Shown one piece after another: positions 22,163 through 32,500 of a stretch of DNA of 48,031 nt. The stretch covers positions 1 to 48,031 of the forward strand of contig CAZIRA010000004.1 in the NCBI GenBank assembly GCA_964541615.1. Reading direction: 5' to 3'. Position 1 is the first letter of the stretch, and the number at the start of each line of letters is the position of its first letter. Position numbers and translations under genes: made by a program. The notes under the pieces were generated by a model. That model did no database searches. It was not told the DNA's origin and saw only the letters and a program-made list of their open reading frames with translations. Source of the stretch: UPXZ01 sp964541615 (lineage in GTDB: Bacteria; Bacteroidota; Bacteroidia; Bacteroidales; Paludibacteraceae).

Positions 22163-23542
22163 TTACAAAACTTTGATTTCTTCGTTTCTCATGTTTTTTT
22201 CATGAGATTTTATAAGTTCCGGAAGTTTGCGTAGTCGTTTTTCATGCTGAAAAATTTGCTGTCCTACCGTTTGCTTCTGCTGACCGGAAATATCAAGGTA
22301 ATTTTTCCGTAATTTAGTAAGCTCATTTTCAATCATTTTCATTTCTTCCACCAACTGTTGCATCTGGAAATAATGATTTCGGGCCTCATTGCTTTTGAAA
22401 TCATTGGCTCCGGAGTAGGAAAGGTTGTTGTTTATGAAAATTCGCAAGGCTTGCGTTGCTGATTGCGGTTTCTTGGGAAGAGGGATTTCATCCTGTGCAA
22501 TTTCTACCCTTGTGAAATTAGTAATTCGCGCACGATTTATCAACGAATCCATGTTTTCAGTACGGACAATCTTTTTTTCTTTGTTCGGAATAAACCGGTA
22601 AATGGCCACTTTTCCTTCAGGCTGATATCTGTCTGATGCAAACCAGCCCACATTTCTCAGTTCATCAACTACCATCATGTAGTCGTTAAACGGCGAATTA
22701 AACGGCATTCCGAGATTATCCGGACGGAGGAAAGAATTATTGGTTGTGTTCAATCTTGTAATAAAAATATCGTATCCGCCCATGGAGTCTTCTCCGTCTG
22801 AAGCAAAATAGAGCGTAATTCCATCTGACAAAAGGAACGGGTAATTTTCGTTTGCTTCCGAATTCAAATCATCGATAGTCTGTTTTTCTGTCCAGTTGTC
22901 AAGAAGTTTTATGGCTGTAAAAAGATCCGAATTTCCATTCAGGTACTCTGAAACATAGGTTCTGTCGCCACGTTGCGTGGTGTATTGTATGTTGTCAATT
23001 TCGTTTCTCTCGCCTAAATCCAATCGATTCTGCCTTATGCTTCCCAAATCGGACGTGATCGGCATTCGCGAGAGAAAATTTCGTTTGTCAACCACCACGC
23101 TGTCTACAATTTCAACGTCCTCCACGCGGTTAATGAAATTTGCACCAAGTTTTGCCTGCGCTAGCTTTCTGCTTACTTCAACGTAAAGCGAATCGGTGGG
23201 CGTAATGGAATTTACAAATTCTTCGAATGCAACGGCCGATTCCTGAAAATAATAGTTGTCGAAATAAATATTTCCCAGGTAATAATTCCGCATAGGATAT
23301 TTATTTCCGGCATTTCCAAGAAAAGGAATCGCTTTGCTGAATTCTCCTGTATGATAGGCCGATAAACCAGCTCTGTAATTATACAAAGCATCTTTTGCCT
23401 TTTTTTTCAACAGATTTTCGTAAGCGGTCAAAGCTTCTGTATAATTGCCTGATTCAAACAGGAGGTTTGCCTCAGCAGGAGTTTGTGAATATACTAAACT
23501 AGTGATTGCCAGAATGATGGTTAATATTGTAAGTCTAATCAT
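22163..23542 (-). CDS. Exported TPR / PD40 repeat protein
   Basis: A 459-residue secreted protein (signal peptide LTILTIILAITSLVYSQ). Residues about 20-140 are TPR-like (AEANLLFESGNYTEALTAYENLL, AGLSAYHTGEFSKAIPFLGNAG, YYFQESAVAFEEFV). Residues about 215-330 hold PD40 blades (NYPFLLSDGITLYFASDGEDSMGGYDIFITRLN, FNDYMMVVDELRNVGWFASDRYQPEGKVAIYRF). A C-terminal coiled coil follows (about 395-455, EEMKMIENELTKLRKN). TPR-PD40 proteins with an added OmpA domain include the T9SS protein PorE, but no OmpA domain is present here. A periplasmic or outer-membrane-associated scaffold is the most that can be inferred. Confidence 0.85.
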   Translation of the reverse strand: MIRLTILTIILAITSLVYSQTPAEANLLFESGNYTEALTAYENLLKKKAKDALYNYRAGLSAYHTGEFSKAIPFLGNAGNKYPMRNYYLGNIYFDNYYFQESAVAFEEFVNSITPTDSLYVEVSRKLAQAKLGANFINRVEDVEIVDSVVVDKRNFLSRMPITSDLGSIRQNRLDLGERNEIDNIQYTTQRGDRTYVSEYLNGNSDLFTAIKLLDNWTEKQTIDDLNSEANENYPFLLSDGITLYFASDGEDSMGGYDIFITRLNTTNNSFLRPDNLGMPFNSPFNDYMMVVDELRNVGWFASDRYQPEGKVAIYRFIPNKEKKIVRTENMDSLINRARITNFTRVEIAQDEIPLPKKPQSATQALRIFINNNLSYSGANDFKSNEARNHYFQMQQLVEEMKMIENELTKLRKNYLDISGQQKQTVGQQIFQHEKRLRKLPELIKSHEKNMRNEEIKVL

Positions 23543-23636
23543 TTTTATCGTTTTTTGGTGTTTTATGTTTTATATCTGATGTCCGAAATCTGAAATCTGA
23601 CGTTATTAAATATTCATTTTAAATGCGGATAAAAAA

Positions 23637-26339
23637 CTAAAATTCCGTTTCGCTGGATGCTTGTTGAATGATTTTATCAGCTTCTGCTTTTGCCTGTTTA
23701 TTCAGGTTGTCAGCCTGATTTTTGGCTTGATTGATGAGTTCGGCTGCTCCTTTTTTTGCAAGTTCTCGTGCAATCGGATTGGTCGTTTTTGCCACCAGGC
23801 TGTCGCTTCGAACTTGCGCGGTGTGAATCAGCCTTTCGCCCTGGAGACGTGCCTGTTCCAAAATAACATCAGCACGTTTTTGAGCTTCTGCTAGTGCCTT
23901 TTCACGTGCCTCACGACCTTTGTCAAGTGCTGCATTCTTTACAGAATCCGCTTTTGCCATCACTTTCGTTTTTTCTTCCTCTACAATGGAAGTCAGCGTG
24001 TTAGCCAGATCGAGCTGAATCGAAGGCTTTTTGAAAGTTCCACCTATTTTAAAACCAATATTCTGGAATTTTCCAAGATTCATCTTGTCAGGCATACGGA
24101 ATTTTCCGGAATAGTCTATTGTCTGGTCCAATCCGGTCGATCCGCCGAGATTCATCGCGTAATCACCCAGTTTTATGTTGAAAGGATTGGTCTGAAGACG
24201 GCCGTCTTTGATGGTAAACATCAAGGCAATGTCGCGTAGAACCATTTTGGCCAGATTATCCAATTTCAATGTTTTAGCAAGTTCAGTCATAGCTGTTACG
24301 TCTTTGATGGCCACGGTGCTAGTGTTAAGCGAGCCGTTACTGATGATGGACGCCAGTATAGGCATCATATCTTGTTGTAAATCAGTGTTTAGTGAAAGTT
24401 TAGAGTTAAATTTACCGGTTGCCTGATCAAAAATCGGAGCTATTTTTTGCAAAGTTTTTACCTGGCTGAAAATTTCTGTAAATGAAATTTCCTTCAATTC
24501 AATATCAAAATCGAGTTTCGGTTTTTCGGGATTTTCAGATTTATAATGACCTGTAAGCGCCATAATTCCACCAAATGCATTTACATTCAGCTTTTGGATG
24601 TTCAGGTTTCCGTCAATTACTTTCAGGACAGCATCAGCGTTTTTGAAGTTCATTTTATCATACACAAATTCCTTGAAATTGCCTGTCAGTGACAAATCTA
24701 AGTTCTTCGGTATTTTGATGACCGACATTTTTGCAGTGTCGTTTTCATCCTTTTCTCCCGACATAAAATCGGTGGCATTCAGGTAATTTGAATTTACCTG
24801 GAAGTCGCCTTTCAGCGTTTTCTTCCGAAGCACGTATGCGAGGTAGTTTTCCACTTTTCCGGATGCCGAAAGGTCGTTGCGCCCAATTTTCATCATCAGA
24901 TCAGACAGATTCAGGTATCGGTCGTTGAACAGGAGGTTTGCGTTGCTTATCGAAACATCCTGCGGGATGCCTTCCGACTTCAAAATCACATTTTTAGCAT
25001 TCATCGCACCTCCGAATTTGAAGCTTTCATACGCATTTTTCTCCACATACGACATTTTTCCTGAAGCTTTCACATCCATATCGAGCACTCCGTTCAGATT
25101 GGTTCCTTTTTCGAGCGGATACACCTCTTTTATCATACCCAGGTTAATGGTTCCCAGTGCTTTGATGTCAAAATCAGGATCAGACACCGGCGTGATGATT
25201 TTTCCGCTGGCTGAAAATGGATTTCCTCCCATTACGAATGAGAGTTTAGAAACATCCACCACAGTCTGGTCAAGCGATCCGCCTGGATTGGTCAGATGTG
25301 TGCCGAGTTGGATATTTTGCACCGATTTGGGTAGATTTGGATACTGGAACATTCCATCGGCAACGGACAGGTTCAGATCAAATGACGGATAATTTTCGCC
25401 CACCATTTTTCCTCTCAAAAAACCGCTGAGGCTGACTTTTCCGTCGGCAATGAGCGAAGAAAAGGATTTTGTGTAAATGGCAGGAATCAGTGAAAGGATT
25501 GATTTAAAATCAACCTGCCTGGTATCCAGTGTCAGATCCATATGTGCAGCACTGTCTTCAAGCTGTACCCATCCGTTGAGCGAAAGTGGTATAGCGTTGA
25601 TCTTCATAGTGTTGTTGGCAAGTGAATACCGCTTGTCTTTCAAATTTGCATTAATGTCGGCCGAAACATCCAACGCAACTTTGTTGACCAGTTTCACACC
25701 GCCGTTCCAAAAATCAAGCGTATCTACTTTCAGTTTCGTAACCAAAAGTGTACTGTCGGCTGTAAAATCGCCGTTCAAAGCCAGATTCAAATTCTTCAAA
25801 ATCCCCGCTATGCTTCCTGAATCACTCAGGTAAGTGATGTCTGCTCGATTGATTTTTACATCTTTCAGTAGCAGTTTGAAATTAGATTCGGCAGTGTCCG
25901 TATCCGATTTTGTTGAATCTTTTTTCATGATGTCCCAGTTGGCACGACCATCTTTCAGCACATGAGCAAGGACTTTCGAATCTGAAAATTCCACTTTTTT
26001 CACCTCATATCCAGTGTTTCCGAAAAGACTTTTCAGGTTCACAACGAGGTTGATGTAATCACTTTTCAACAGCGTGTCGCCTTTGAATTCATCTTTCCCG
26101 GCGATGTACAGATTTTTCACCTGAAGCGTTGCATCGGGAAAACTCCGGATAAAATTCAATCCTAATTTTTCGAAATCCACTTCTGCATTGAGCTGTTTGT
26201 TCAGCTCGCGCTTGCCGAGCTCCATCACTTTATCTTTGAAAGCATAAGGCAGGATGATCAATGCGATTAAAAAGAGGAATATTACAGAAAAAAAGATTGT
26301 AAACGCTTTTCTGAATCTTGATTTGGTTTTAGCCCTCAT
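23637..26339 (-). CDS. AsmA family protein
   Basis: A 900-residue inner-membrane-anchored periplasmic protein of the AsmA/TamB-like superfamily. One N-terminal helix (FTIFFSVIFLFLIALIILPYAF) is followed by the AsmA entry motif (ELNKQLNAEVDFEKLGLNFIRSFPDATLQVKNLYI), then a long beta-rich region ending near FKIGGTFKKPSIQLDLAN. Such proteins are thought to bridge lipids to the outer membrane. The last 100 residues are Ala/Lys/Glu-rich and predicted coiled coil (AREKALAEAQKRADVILEQARLQ), an unusual tail for the family. The start is set at MRAKTKSRF because the 13 residues upstream overlap the promoter box. Confidence 0.9.
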   Translation of the reverse strand: MRAKTKSRFRKAFTIFFSVIFLFLIALIILPYAFKDKVMELGKRELNKQLNAEVDFEKLGLNFIRSFPDATLQVKNLYIAGKDEFKGDTLLKSDYINLVVNLKSLFGNTGYEVKKVEFSDSKVLAHVLKDGRANWDIMKKDSTKSDTDTAESNFKLLLKDVKINRADITYLSDSGSIAGILKNLNLALNGDFTADSTLLVTKLKVDTLDFWNGGVKLVNKVALDVSADINANLKDKRYSLANNTMKINAIPLSLNGWVQLEDSAAHMDLTLDTRQVDFKSILSLIPAIYTKSFSSLIADGKVSLSGFLRGKMVGENYPSFDLNLSVADGMFQYPNLPKSVQNIQLGTHLTNPGGSLDQTVVDVSKLSFVMGGNPFSASGKIITPVSDPDFDIKALGTINLGMIKEVYPLEKGTNLNGVLDMDVKASGKMSYVEKNAYESFKFGGAMNAKNVILKSEGIPQDVSISNANLLFNDRYLNLSDLMMKIGRNDLSASGKVENYLAYVLRKKTLKGDFQVNSNYLNATDFMSGEKDENDTAKMSVIKIPKNLDLSLTGNFKEFVYDKMNFKNADAVLKVIDGNLNIQKLNVNAFGGIMALTGHYKSENPEKPKLDFDIELKEISFTEIFSQVKTLQKIAPIFDQATGKFNSKLSLNTDLQQDMMPILASIISNGSLNTSTVAIKDVTAMTELAKTLKLDNLAKMVLRDIALMFTIKDGRLQTNPFNIKLGDYAMNLGGSTGLDQTIDYSGKFRMPDKMNLGKFQNIGFKIGGTFKKPSIQLDLANTLTSIVEEEKTKVMAKADSVKNAALDKGREAREKALAEAQKRADVILEQARLQGERLIHTAQVRSDSLVAKTTNPIARELAKKGAAELINQAKNQADNLNKQAKAEADKIIQQASSETEF

Positions 26340-26365
26340 AATGTATGAAATTAGGTTTGGTGATA

Positions 26366-26373
26366 CAAAAATA
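26366..26373 (-). promoter_or_regulatory. -7 promoter element of the AsmA-family gene
   Basis: TATTTTTG on the minus strand fits TAnnTTTG and lies 27 bases before the chosen start codon. The -33 region shows only a displaced TTG. Confidence 0.4.
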
Positions 26374-26378
26374 GACAT

Positions 26379-26711
26379 TTTCAGCTGAATTATAACAATT
26401 TATACCGTAAAGAATTCGGGAAATTACGGTATTTAATGGCTTAAAATGGTCGGTTATAGGATAATTACTGCAAAAATTATTCCTTAAATATGTTTTCAAA
26501 ATCAAATCATTGACAGGAAGTCAATTATCACAACAAAATTCAAAGGTACATGATTGTTTTGGAAACTTGCTGACTTATTTGATGAAAAAAGGAGAGAATT
26601 TTATTTCAAAATTAGTCCAAGCTCAATTTCAAAAAATTGAGTGAAAAAATCACCAAAATAAAAGGTATGGAAATAAAAAAGGAGAGTTTAAGCGGTTGAA
26701 AATTACAGAAG
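26379..26711. other. AT-rich spacer without recognised gene
   Basis: About 330 bases between the AsmA-family gene and tRNA-Thr. The sequence is AT-rich with several short A runs. I see no coding frame of substance, no repeat array and no clear terminator for the tRNA. Confidence 0.5.
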
Positions 26712-26784
26712 AGCCTTTTCGGGGACTCGAACCCCGGACCTATTCATTACGAATGAATTGCTCTACCGACTGAGCTAAAAAGGC
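26712..26784 (-). tRNA. tRNA-Thr (anticodon CGT)
   Basis: A 73-base tRNA that folds fully. Acceptor stem is GCCTTTT/AAAAGGC. The D arm is GCTCAGTCGGTAGAGC. The anticodon stem ATTCA/TGAAT holds the loop TTCGTAA, giving anticodon CGT (reads ACG, Thr). The T arm is CGGGGTTCGAGTCCCCG. CCA is not encoded. It stands alone on the minus strand, divergent from typA. Confidence 0.95.
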
Positions 26785-26796
26785 TTGTTGAGGTTG

Positions 26797-26804
26797 CAAA
26801 GATA
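26797..26804 (-). promoter_or_regulatory. -7 promoter element of tRNA-Thr
   Basis: TATCTTTG on the minus strand matches TAnnTTTG and sits 12 bases upstream of the mature tRNA 5' end. The same octamer lies before recA. Confidence 0.55.
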
Positions 26805-26910
26805 GTAGATTTCGAAAAAAATGTAATATTCCCAAGAAAAAAATTGTGTTAAAATGATGAATTCTTGCTTTCGGCATGGTGCAAAATAATGATTTCAGCG
26901 GATTTTTCAC

Positions 26911-26918
26911 TAACTTTG
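26911..26918 (+). promoter_or_regulatory. -7 promoter element of typA
   Basis: TAACTTTG fits TAnnTTTG, 23 bases before the typA ATG, and continues CACCCTGAAAAA like the lpxD promoter. The -33 element is weak. Confidence 0.55.
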
Positions 26919-26941
26919 CACCCTGAAAAAAATAAGAATTA

Positions 26942-28744
26942 ATGCAGAATATTAGAAATATAGCCATCATAGCCCACGTTGACCACGGAAAGACCACGCT
27001 CGTAGATAAAATGCTTTATGCAGGACATCTTTTCCGGGAGAATGAGCAAGCCGGAGAGCTGATTATGGACAACAATGACTTAGAGCGTGAACGCGGAATC
27101 ACTATTTTGGCAAAAAATGTTTCCATTCAATATAACGGTTACAAAATCAACATCATAGATACTCCGGGACACGCCGATTTTGGGGGTGAAGTGGAGCGCG
27201 TGTTGAATATGGCCGACGGTGTTTTGCTACTCGTTGATGCTTTTGAAGGACCAATGCCGCAGACACGTTTTGTGCTTCAAAAAGCGCTGGACATTGGCCT
27301 GAAGCCAATTGTGGTTGTTAACAAAGTGGATAAGCCAAACTGCCGTCCTGATGAGGTAAACGAAATGGTTTTTGACCTGATGTTTAACCTCAATGCAACG
27401 GAAGATCAGCTTGATTTCCCAACCATTTACGGCTCAGCCAAAAACAACTGGATGTCTGATGACTGGAAAAATCCGACTACCGATATCACCACGCTTTTGG
27501 ATGCAATTATCCAGCATATTCCGGCGCCAATCAGTCTGGAAGGAACTCCGCAAATGTTGATTACTTCGCTTGATTACTCGCCTTATGTGGGCAGGATTGC
27601 GGTTGGCAGAATTCACCGCGGTGTGCTGAAAGAGGGGATGGATGTGAGTCTTTGCAAGCGCGATGGAAGGGTAGTAAAATCCAGAATCAAAGAGTTGGAT
27701 ACGTTTACAGGACTTGGCAGAACCAAAACCAGGGAAGTTTATTCGGGAGATATTTGTGCTTTGGTTGGAATTGACGGGTTTGAAATTGGCGATACTATTG
27801 CCGACATTCAAAATCCTGAACCTCTTCCTCCGATTGCTATAGATGAACCAACGATGAGTATGGTTTTCACCATCAACGATTCCCCGTTTTTTGGAAAGGA
27901 AGGAAAATTTGTTACCTCGCGCCACGTTAACGACCGTTTAATCAAGGAATTGGATAAAAACCTGGCGCTGCGAGTTGAAAAAAGAGTAAATTCCGATGTC
28001 TGGAATGTATTTGGAAGGGGTGTTTTGCACTTATCAGTGCTGATTGAAACCATGCGAAGGGAAGGTTACGAGTTGCAAGTAGGCCAGCCGAAAGTGATTT
28101 TCAAGGAAATTAATGGCGAAAGATGCGAACCGATCGAACAGCTTACCATCAATCTGCCCGAAGATTGCTCCGGAAAAATCATTGAAATGACCGCTATCCG
28201 AAAGGGTGAGATGATCAGCATGGAAGCCATGGGAGACCGCATCCAGCTGGAGTTTCAGATACCTTCAAGGGGTATTATCGGACTGCGTAACAATGTACTT
28301 ACTGCATCAGCCGGCGAAGCGATCATGTCGCACCGATTCCTGGAATATCAGCCTTATAAAGGTGAAATTGAAAGAAGAAATAACGGATCCATCATTGCGA
28401 TGGAAACTGGAACAGCTTTTGCATATGCAATTGATAAATTGCAGGATAGAGGCAAGTTTTTCATCCATCCTCAGGATCAGGTTTATGCAGGTCAGGTTAT
28501 CGGCGAAAGCGCCAAAGAGGGTGATATAATCGTGAATATTACCAAGTCAAAAAAACTTACCAACATGCGTGCGTCAGGTGCAGATGATAAAGTGCGGATA
28601 GCTCCGCCGATTATTTTCAGCCTGGAAGAAGCTCTTGAGTATATCAAAGAGGATGAATATGTGGAAATTACGCCAGCTAGCATTCGGTTGAGAAAAATTA
28701 TTTTGGACGAAAACGAACGCAAGCGTGTTTCTAAAAATAATTGA
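26942..28744 (+). CDS. typA: Ribosome-associated GTPase TypA/BipA
   Basis: A 600-residue translational GTPase that binds the ribosome under stress and aids 50S assembly. G1 is AHVDHGKTTLVDKM (residues 11-24) and G2 is RERGITI. G3 is DTPGHADFGGEVER, and NKVDKPNCRP is G4. Domain II and EF-G-like domains III/V follow (EPIEQLTINLPEDCSGKIIE, GLRNNVLTASAGEAIMSHRF). The BipA-specific C-terminal domain ends SIRLRKIILDENERKRVSKNN. The length is normal. It has its own promoter, divergent from tRNA-Thr, and is followed within 26 bases by a beta-barrel gene. Confidence 0.97.
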   Translation: MQNIRNIAIIAHVDHGKTTLVDKMLYAGHLFRENEQAGELIMDNNDLERERGITILAKNVSIQYNGYKINIIDTPGHADFGGEVERVLNMADGVLLLVDAFEGPMPQTRFVLQKALDIGLKPIVVVNKVDKPNCRPDEVNEMVFDLMFNLNATEDQLDFPTIYGSAKNNWMSDDWKNPTTDITTLLDAIIQHIPAPISLEGTPQMLITSLDYSPYVGRIAVGRIHRGVLKEGMDVSLCKRDGRVVKSRIKELDTFTGLGRTKTREVYSGDICALVGIDGFEIGDTIADIQNPEPLPPIAIDEPTMSMVFTINDSPFFGKEGKFVTSRHVNDRLIKELDKNLALRVEKRVNSDVWNVFGRGVLHLSVLIETMRREGYELQVGQPKVIFKEINGERCEPIEQLTINLPEDCSGKIIEMTAIRKGEMISMEAMGDRIQLEFQIPSRGIIGLRNNVLTASAGEAIMSHRFLEYQPYKGEIERRNNGSIIAMETGTAFAYAIDKLQDRGKFFIHPQDQVYAGQVIGESAKEGDIIVNITKSKKLTNMRASGADDKVRIAPPIIFSLEEALEYIKEDEYVEITPASIRLRKIILDENERKRVSKNN

Positions 28745-28769
28745 TATTTCTGTTAATGCACATACAATC

Positions 28770-29459
28770 ATGAGAACAAAACTAATAATCACTATATTTT
28801 TTGCTTTGCTGAGTGTCTCTTTTGCTTCAGCACAACTCGGCATCCGTGCCGGAGTCAATATGGCAAACGAAATACAATCATTTGATCACGAGGGTATTTC
28901 AGCTGCATTCCAAAGTGAAAATCTAACCGGTTATCAGGTTGGATTGGTGTATCAACTCAATCCCAGGAATTACGGTTTGGGTTTTGAAGTCGGTGCTTTG
29001 CTATCGCAAAAGGGTGGTGTGTTCAGCATTGACAGTACTGGTGTAGTCAATTCGTTTGTTAAGGGTTACAGAGAAATAAACTACGTGGAAGTTCCGATGA
29101 ATCTTCGGTTGAAGCTTAATTTTGGAGGCGTAGTGGGAGTTTTCGGTACAGCCGGAGTTTACGGTGCCTATGCTTTGAAAGGAAAAACGGTGTTTGAGAG
29201 TGATCTGCCTACGCTGATAAAAGAAGATTCCTTCGAAAGCTTTATGGACAGAATCGACTACGGTTACAGCTATGGTGCCGGTGTGGAATTGGTTAGGAAA
29301 TTGCAGATCGGTGCTCATTGGAGCCAGGGATTGCAAAAAAGAGATACGAACAAAAACATTCTGGACGTGATCCAGACTGAAAGTGGTGGAATTGCACCCA
29401 ATTTAAAAGCTACCAGTATGTTAAAATCATTTTCGGTGACATTGACATATATGTTCTGA
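28770..29459 (+). CDS. Outer-membrane beta-barrel protein (PorT-like family)
   Basis: A 229-residue outer-membrane protein. The start at MRTKLIITIFFALLSVSFASAQ gives a clean signal peptide; the longer frame overlaps the end of typA. The mature part has the small-barrel pattern with paired beta strands: LGIRAGVNMANE, YQVGLVYQLNPRNYGLGFEVGALLSQKGG, INYVEVPMNLRLKLNFGGVVGVFGTAGVYGAYAL, and a terminal strand SFSVTLTYMF with the C-terminal aromatic. The function is unknown. It lies 25 bases after typA and ends at a strong terminator. Confidence 0.87.
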   Translation: MRTKLIITIFFALLSVSFASAQLGIRAGVNMANEIQSFDHEGISAAFQSENLTGYQVGLVYQLNPRNYGLGFEVGALLSQKGGVFSIDSTGVVNSFVKGYREINYVEVPMNLRLKLNFGGVVGVFGTAGVYGAYALKGKTVFESDLPTLIKEDSFESFMDRIDYGYSYGAGVELVRKLQIGAHWSQGLQKRDTNKNILDVIQTESGGIAPNLKATSMLKSFSVTLTYMF

Positions 29460-29484
29460 AAATAATTCCTAGCTATAAAAAACA

Positions 29485-29521
29485 AACACTGCCAAAGTTC
29501 ATCGCTTTGGCAGTGTTATTT
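29485..29521. terminator. Bidirectional terminator barrel gene / T9SS gene
   Basis: A perfect 13-bp stem, AACACTGCCAAAG with CTTTGGCAGTGTT (29485-29517), with T-rich tails on both strands. It separates two convergent genes. Confidence 0.9.
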
Positions 29522-29558
29522 TAAATCCTATTGTAAAAAGTTTATCAGATTTCCTGAA

Positions 29559-32500
29559 TTATTTTTTGATAAACCTGAATTTCTCATTTCCGGCTTTGAG
29601 TATGTAAACTCCGGGTTTCAGGTTGCTTAATTCCAATCGCATTTTTTCAACGTTGCAGGTCTGTTGCATCAGCACTTTGCCGGTAAGGTCGATGATTCGT
29701 ATCAGCTTGTTCTGAGCATTTTCAATGGTCAGGAAATTGTCAACCATCGTCGGATAAATCTGCGCCAGTACGCGTATTTGGTCGGTAGACGACCAATCGC
29801 CGTTCGTGAGGTTGCAGGTCGGAGGTGCAATAAACCACGTTTCACTGCCATCCGGAATGCGTGAGTAGCTCATGTTTTGCTCCATGTAGGGGAACGTTAC
29901 GGCATCCACCACAGTAAGTTCGGCCAGATAATTCAGCCGCGATAACGTCACCGTTTCACCCTCTTTGCTTAGCTTGAAGTTGGCATGCAAAACGCCCTGA
30001 GAGGGTTCTCCATCCGCCCGGATTACAAGCCGTCCTTTGGCCGGAATTGTGGTGAGCGCAGGATTTGTAGCCGGAATCTGATACAACGTGGGATTGGCAG
30101 GCGTATCCGATAGATACCAACCGGCAATATTTACTTTGCGGGTTCCGTTGTTGTAAATTTCCAGGTAATCATCGTACTGTCCGTATTCATCCGCAATCAA
30201 CGTATTGGAAGCTACTATTTCATTAATCACCACATCCAGGTCTTTGTCGGGATCTTCGCCCGAATTTTTCTCGTAAATGGCTTTGATAATGCCTGAATTG
30301 GAGAGTATAGAAGTGTAAACGGGCGACAAAATCACTTGTGATTCTCCTAAAATGCTGCAGGTGAGTTGAAGATTGAAAATCAAATCGGAACTATTGGCGC
30401 TTGTTTGATGTACTTCCACTGCTATCAGGTTTTCTCCTTCGATGAGGAGGTTTTTGGACACATTAAATGTGCCGTATATGCCGTTGTTGTAAGTGGTTGA
30501 GTAGGTGTTGAATGTAAGTGCTCCTGCCGGCATGTTTACCCGTCCCACTTCGGTTCCGTTTACATATACGGCAGCTCCGTCGTCCACAAAAGTGCTGATT
30601 ATGAAATTTTCTTTCGATGCCAGATTTGTGATATTCACCGTTTTCCGGAAATAAGCTGTGGGATATTTATTGTTCAAATCACTGCCATAGCTAATGGTTG
30701 TGGTGTGCCCCAATCCTCCGTATCCTAAAGGCGCGTTTCCGCTTTTCCAATTCTGGTCGTTGTACGTTTTCGAGAACCAGTTTGATGCCGGCATGGCATT
30801 TCCATCCGAGTATTTCCACGAGCTTCCGTTAGCTATCAGCATTTGAGAATTGGAATCTGCCGGTATTTCCCATTGCTTGAAGGTGTATCCGGGCACGGGA
30901 TTTGCTTCAAGCGTATAAGTCTGATTCTTAAAATGTTTCAGGTTGATATGAGCGTCCTGAATAATTTCAGCATTGAATTTGTACGTTGCTTTCGGATTAT
31001 TCGAACTGATTCTGATTTCGGCGGTGCCGGGATTATTCAGAAAACGAGAGCCGATAAAGTTCATCATCGAATTAGGACGATTAGCCGAAAAACCTTTCAT
31101 AATGTTGATGTCGGTGTTGAAGTCACGTCCGGAACCCCATTTATTTTTATGATAAACTATTTCTGTTCTGATTTTGGCAGCCAGACTGTCGAGAATGGCA
31201 TTCGCCCGGTTTAATTCGAACGTTGATGAAATCTGAATTGCAAATTTGTCAATAAATCGCTTTTTGAAAGTATCGTTGAGTACCAGTCGCCGCAGCAGCA
31301 GGGTTGACCAGGATGCATTTGCAGGATCTGTATTGGACTGCTCGCCTAAGGCCCATGTTAATGTGTTGTGTGTGTGATCATTACCCCAGATGTTGTAACC
31401 GAAATCGGTATCGTAAAGTATCCAGCGCCATTTGCCACCCTCTTTTTTCTTCCAGGCTTTAATGTTGTTATGTGGCCAGTCAGTATTTCGCAGATATATT
31501 TCTGTAAGGCAATAATCCATAAAATTTTCCATATCCATCATTTCGCATACTTGGTTGTAAACAGCATTTTGTCTAATATCGTTGTTGGATACGTAGTTTG
31601 TCAGTTTTTTGAATTCAGAATCGTAGTTCATCTCCCACGATTCAACCAGGATGATTTCTTCTTCATCGTATCCGTAATTTGAGTAAACAAAATCTTCATC
31701 GCTGCGTTCACGCAGATTCTGAATGCCGTAGTAAACGCCGTTCATAAAGCAAACAGCCGGTTCGTAGGCTATACAATCCAGATTCATCCGTTTCATTACG
31801 AGTGATTGCATGAATCCGTCGCGCATCATCGAATGATCGAAGTCGTTGCCTGAGTTACGCAGCATGATACTTTTATATTTCATTCCGGGTTTGGTGGCTT
31901 TGAATATGTCGTAATTGAATTTATTTTCTCCGTATTTCTTGGTAGGATTGAGAATGAGCGATTTCTGTCCGTTCATACGGGTCCATCCGCCTGCTATCCG
32001 GATATCCACTTCCTGATTGATGCGTGAAACGTTGGTTGTGTCATACAGTTCGATGTTTGCCGCACGGTCCCAGTCCTGGTTCCAGTTGGCAGGTGTGTTC
32101 ATTCCGTTTCCTATGATACCGTTTGTTCCTTGTACATAAATACCAATGGTGTTATCGGTCAGATTTTTCTGTTCGGTAATAACGGATACAACCGGCAGTC
32201 TGAAATTTCGCTCGCGGATAAAATAGGTGCAACTGGCAATGTCGCTTGCGAGTTTATTTCCCGAAAAACTGCGGGCACGCACTATCGAAGTTTTAGTAAT
32301 AGGAATAACCGAGCCCGGTGTATAACGGTAGTGACTTCGGGTGGGTTCTGCGCCATTCAGCGTGTAGAAGATGGTGTCGCCGGTGATGGGTGAAGCGAGT
32401 AGAACATTGATAGCTGAACTGTAAAATCCTCCGGCAGTGAAGAATTCAGGTTTTTCACAGCGAACAGCTGCCCATTTTTTACCGTTGTTGGTTTGGCCGG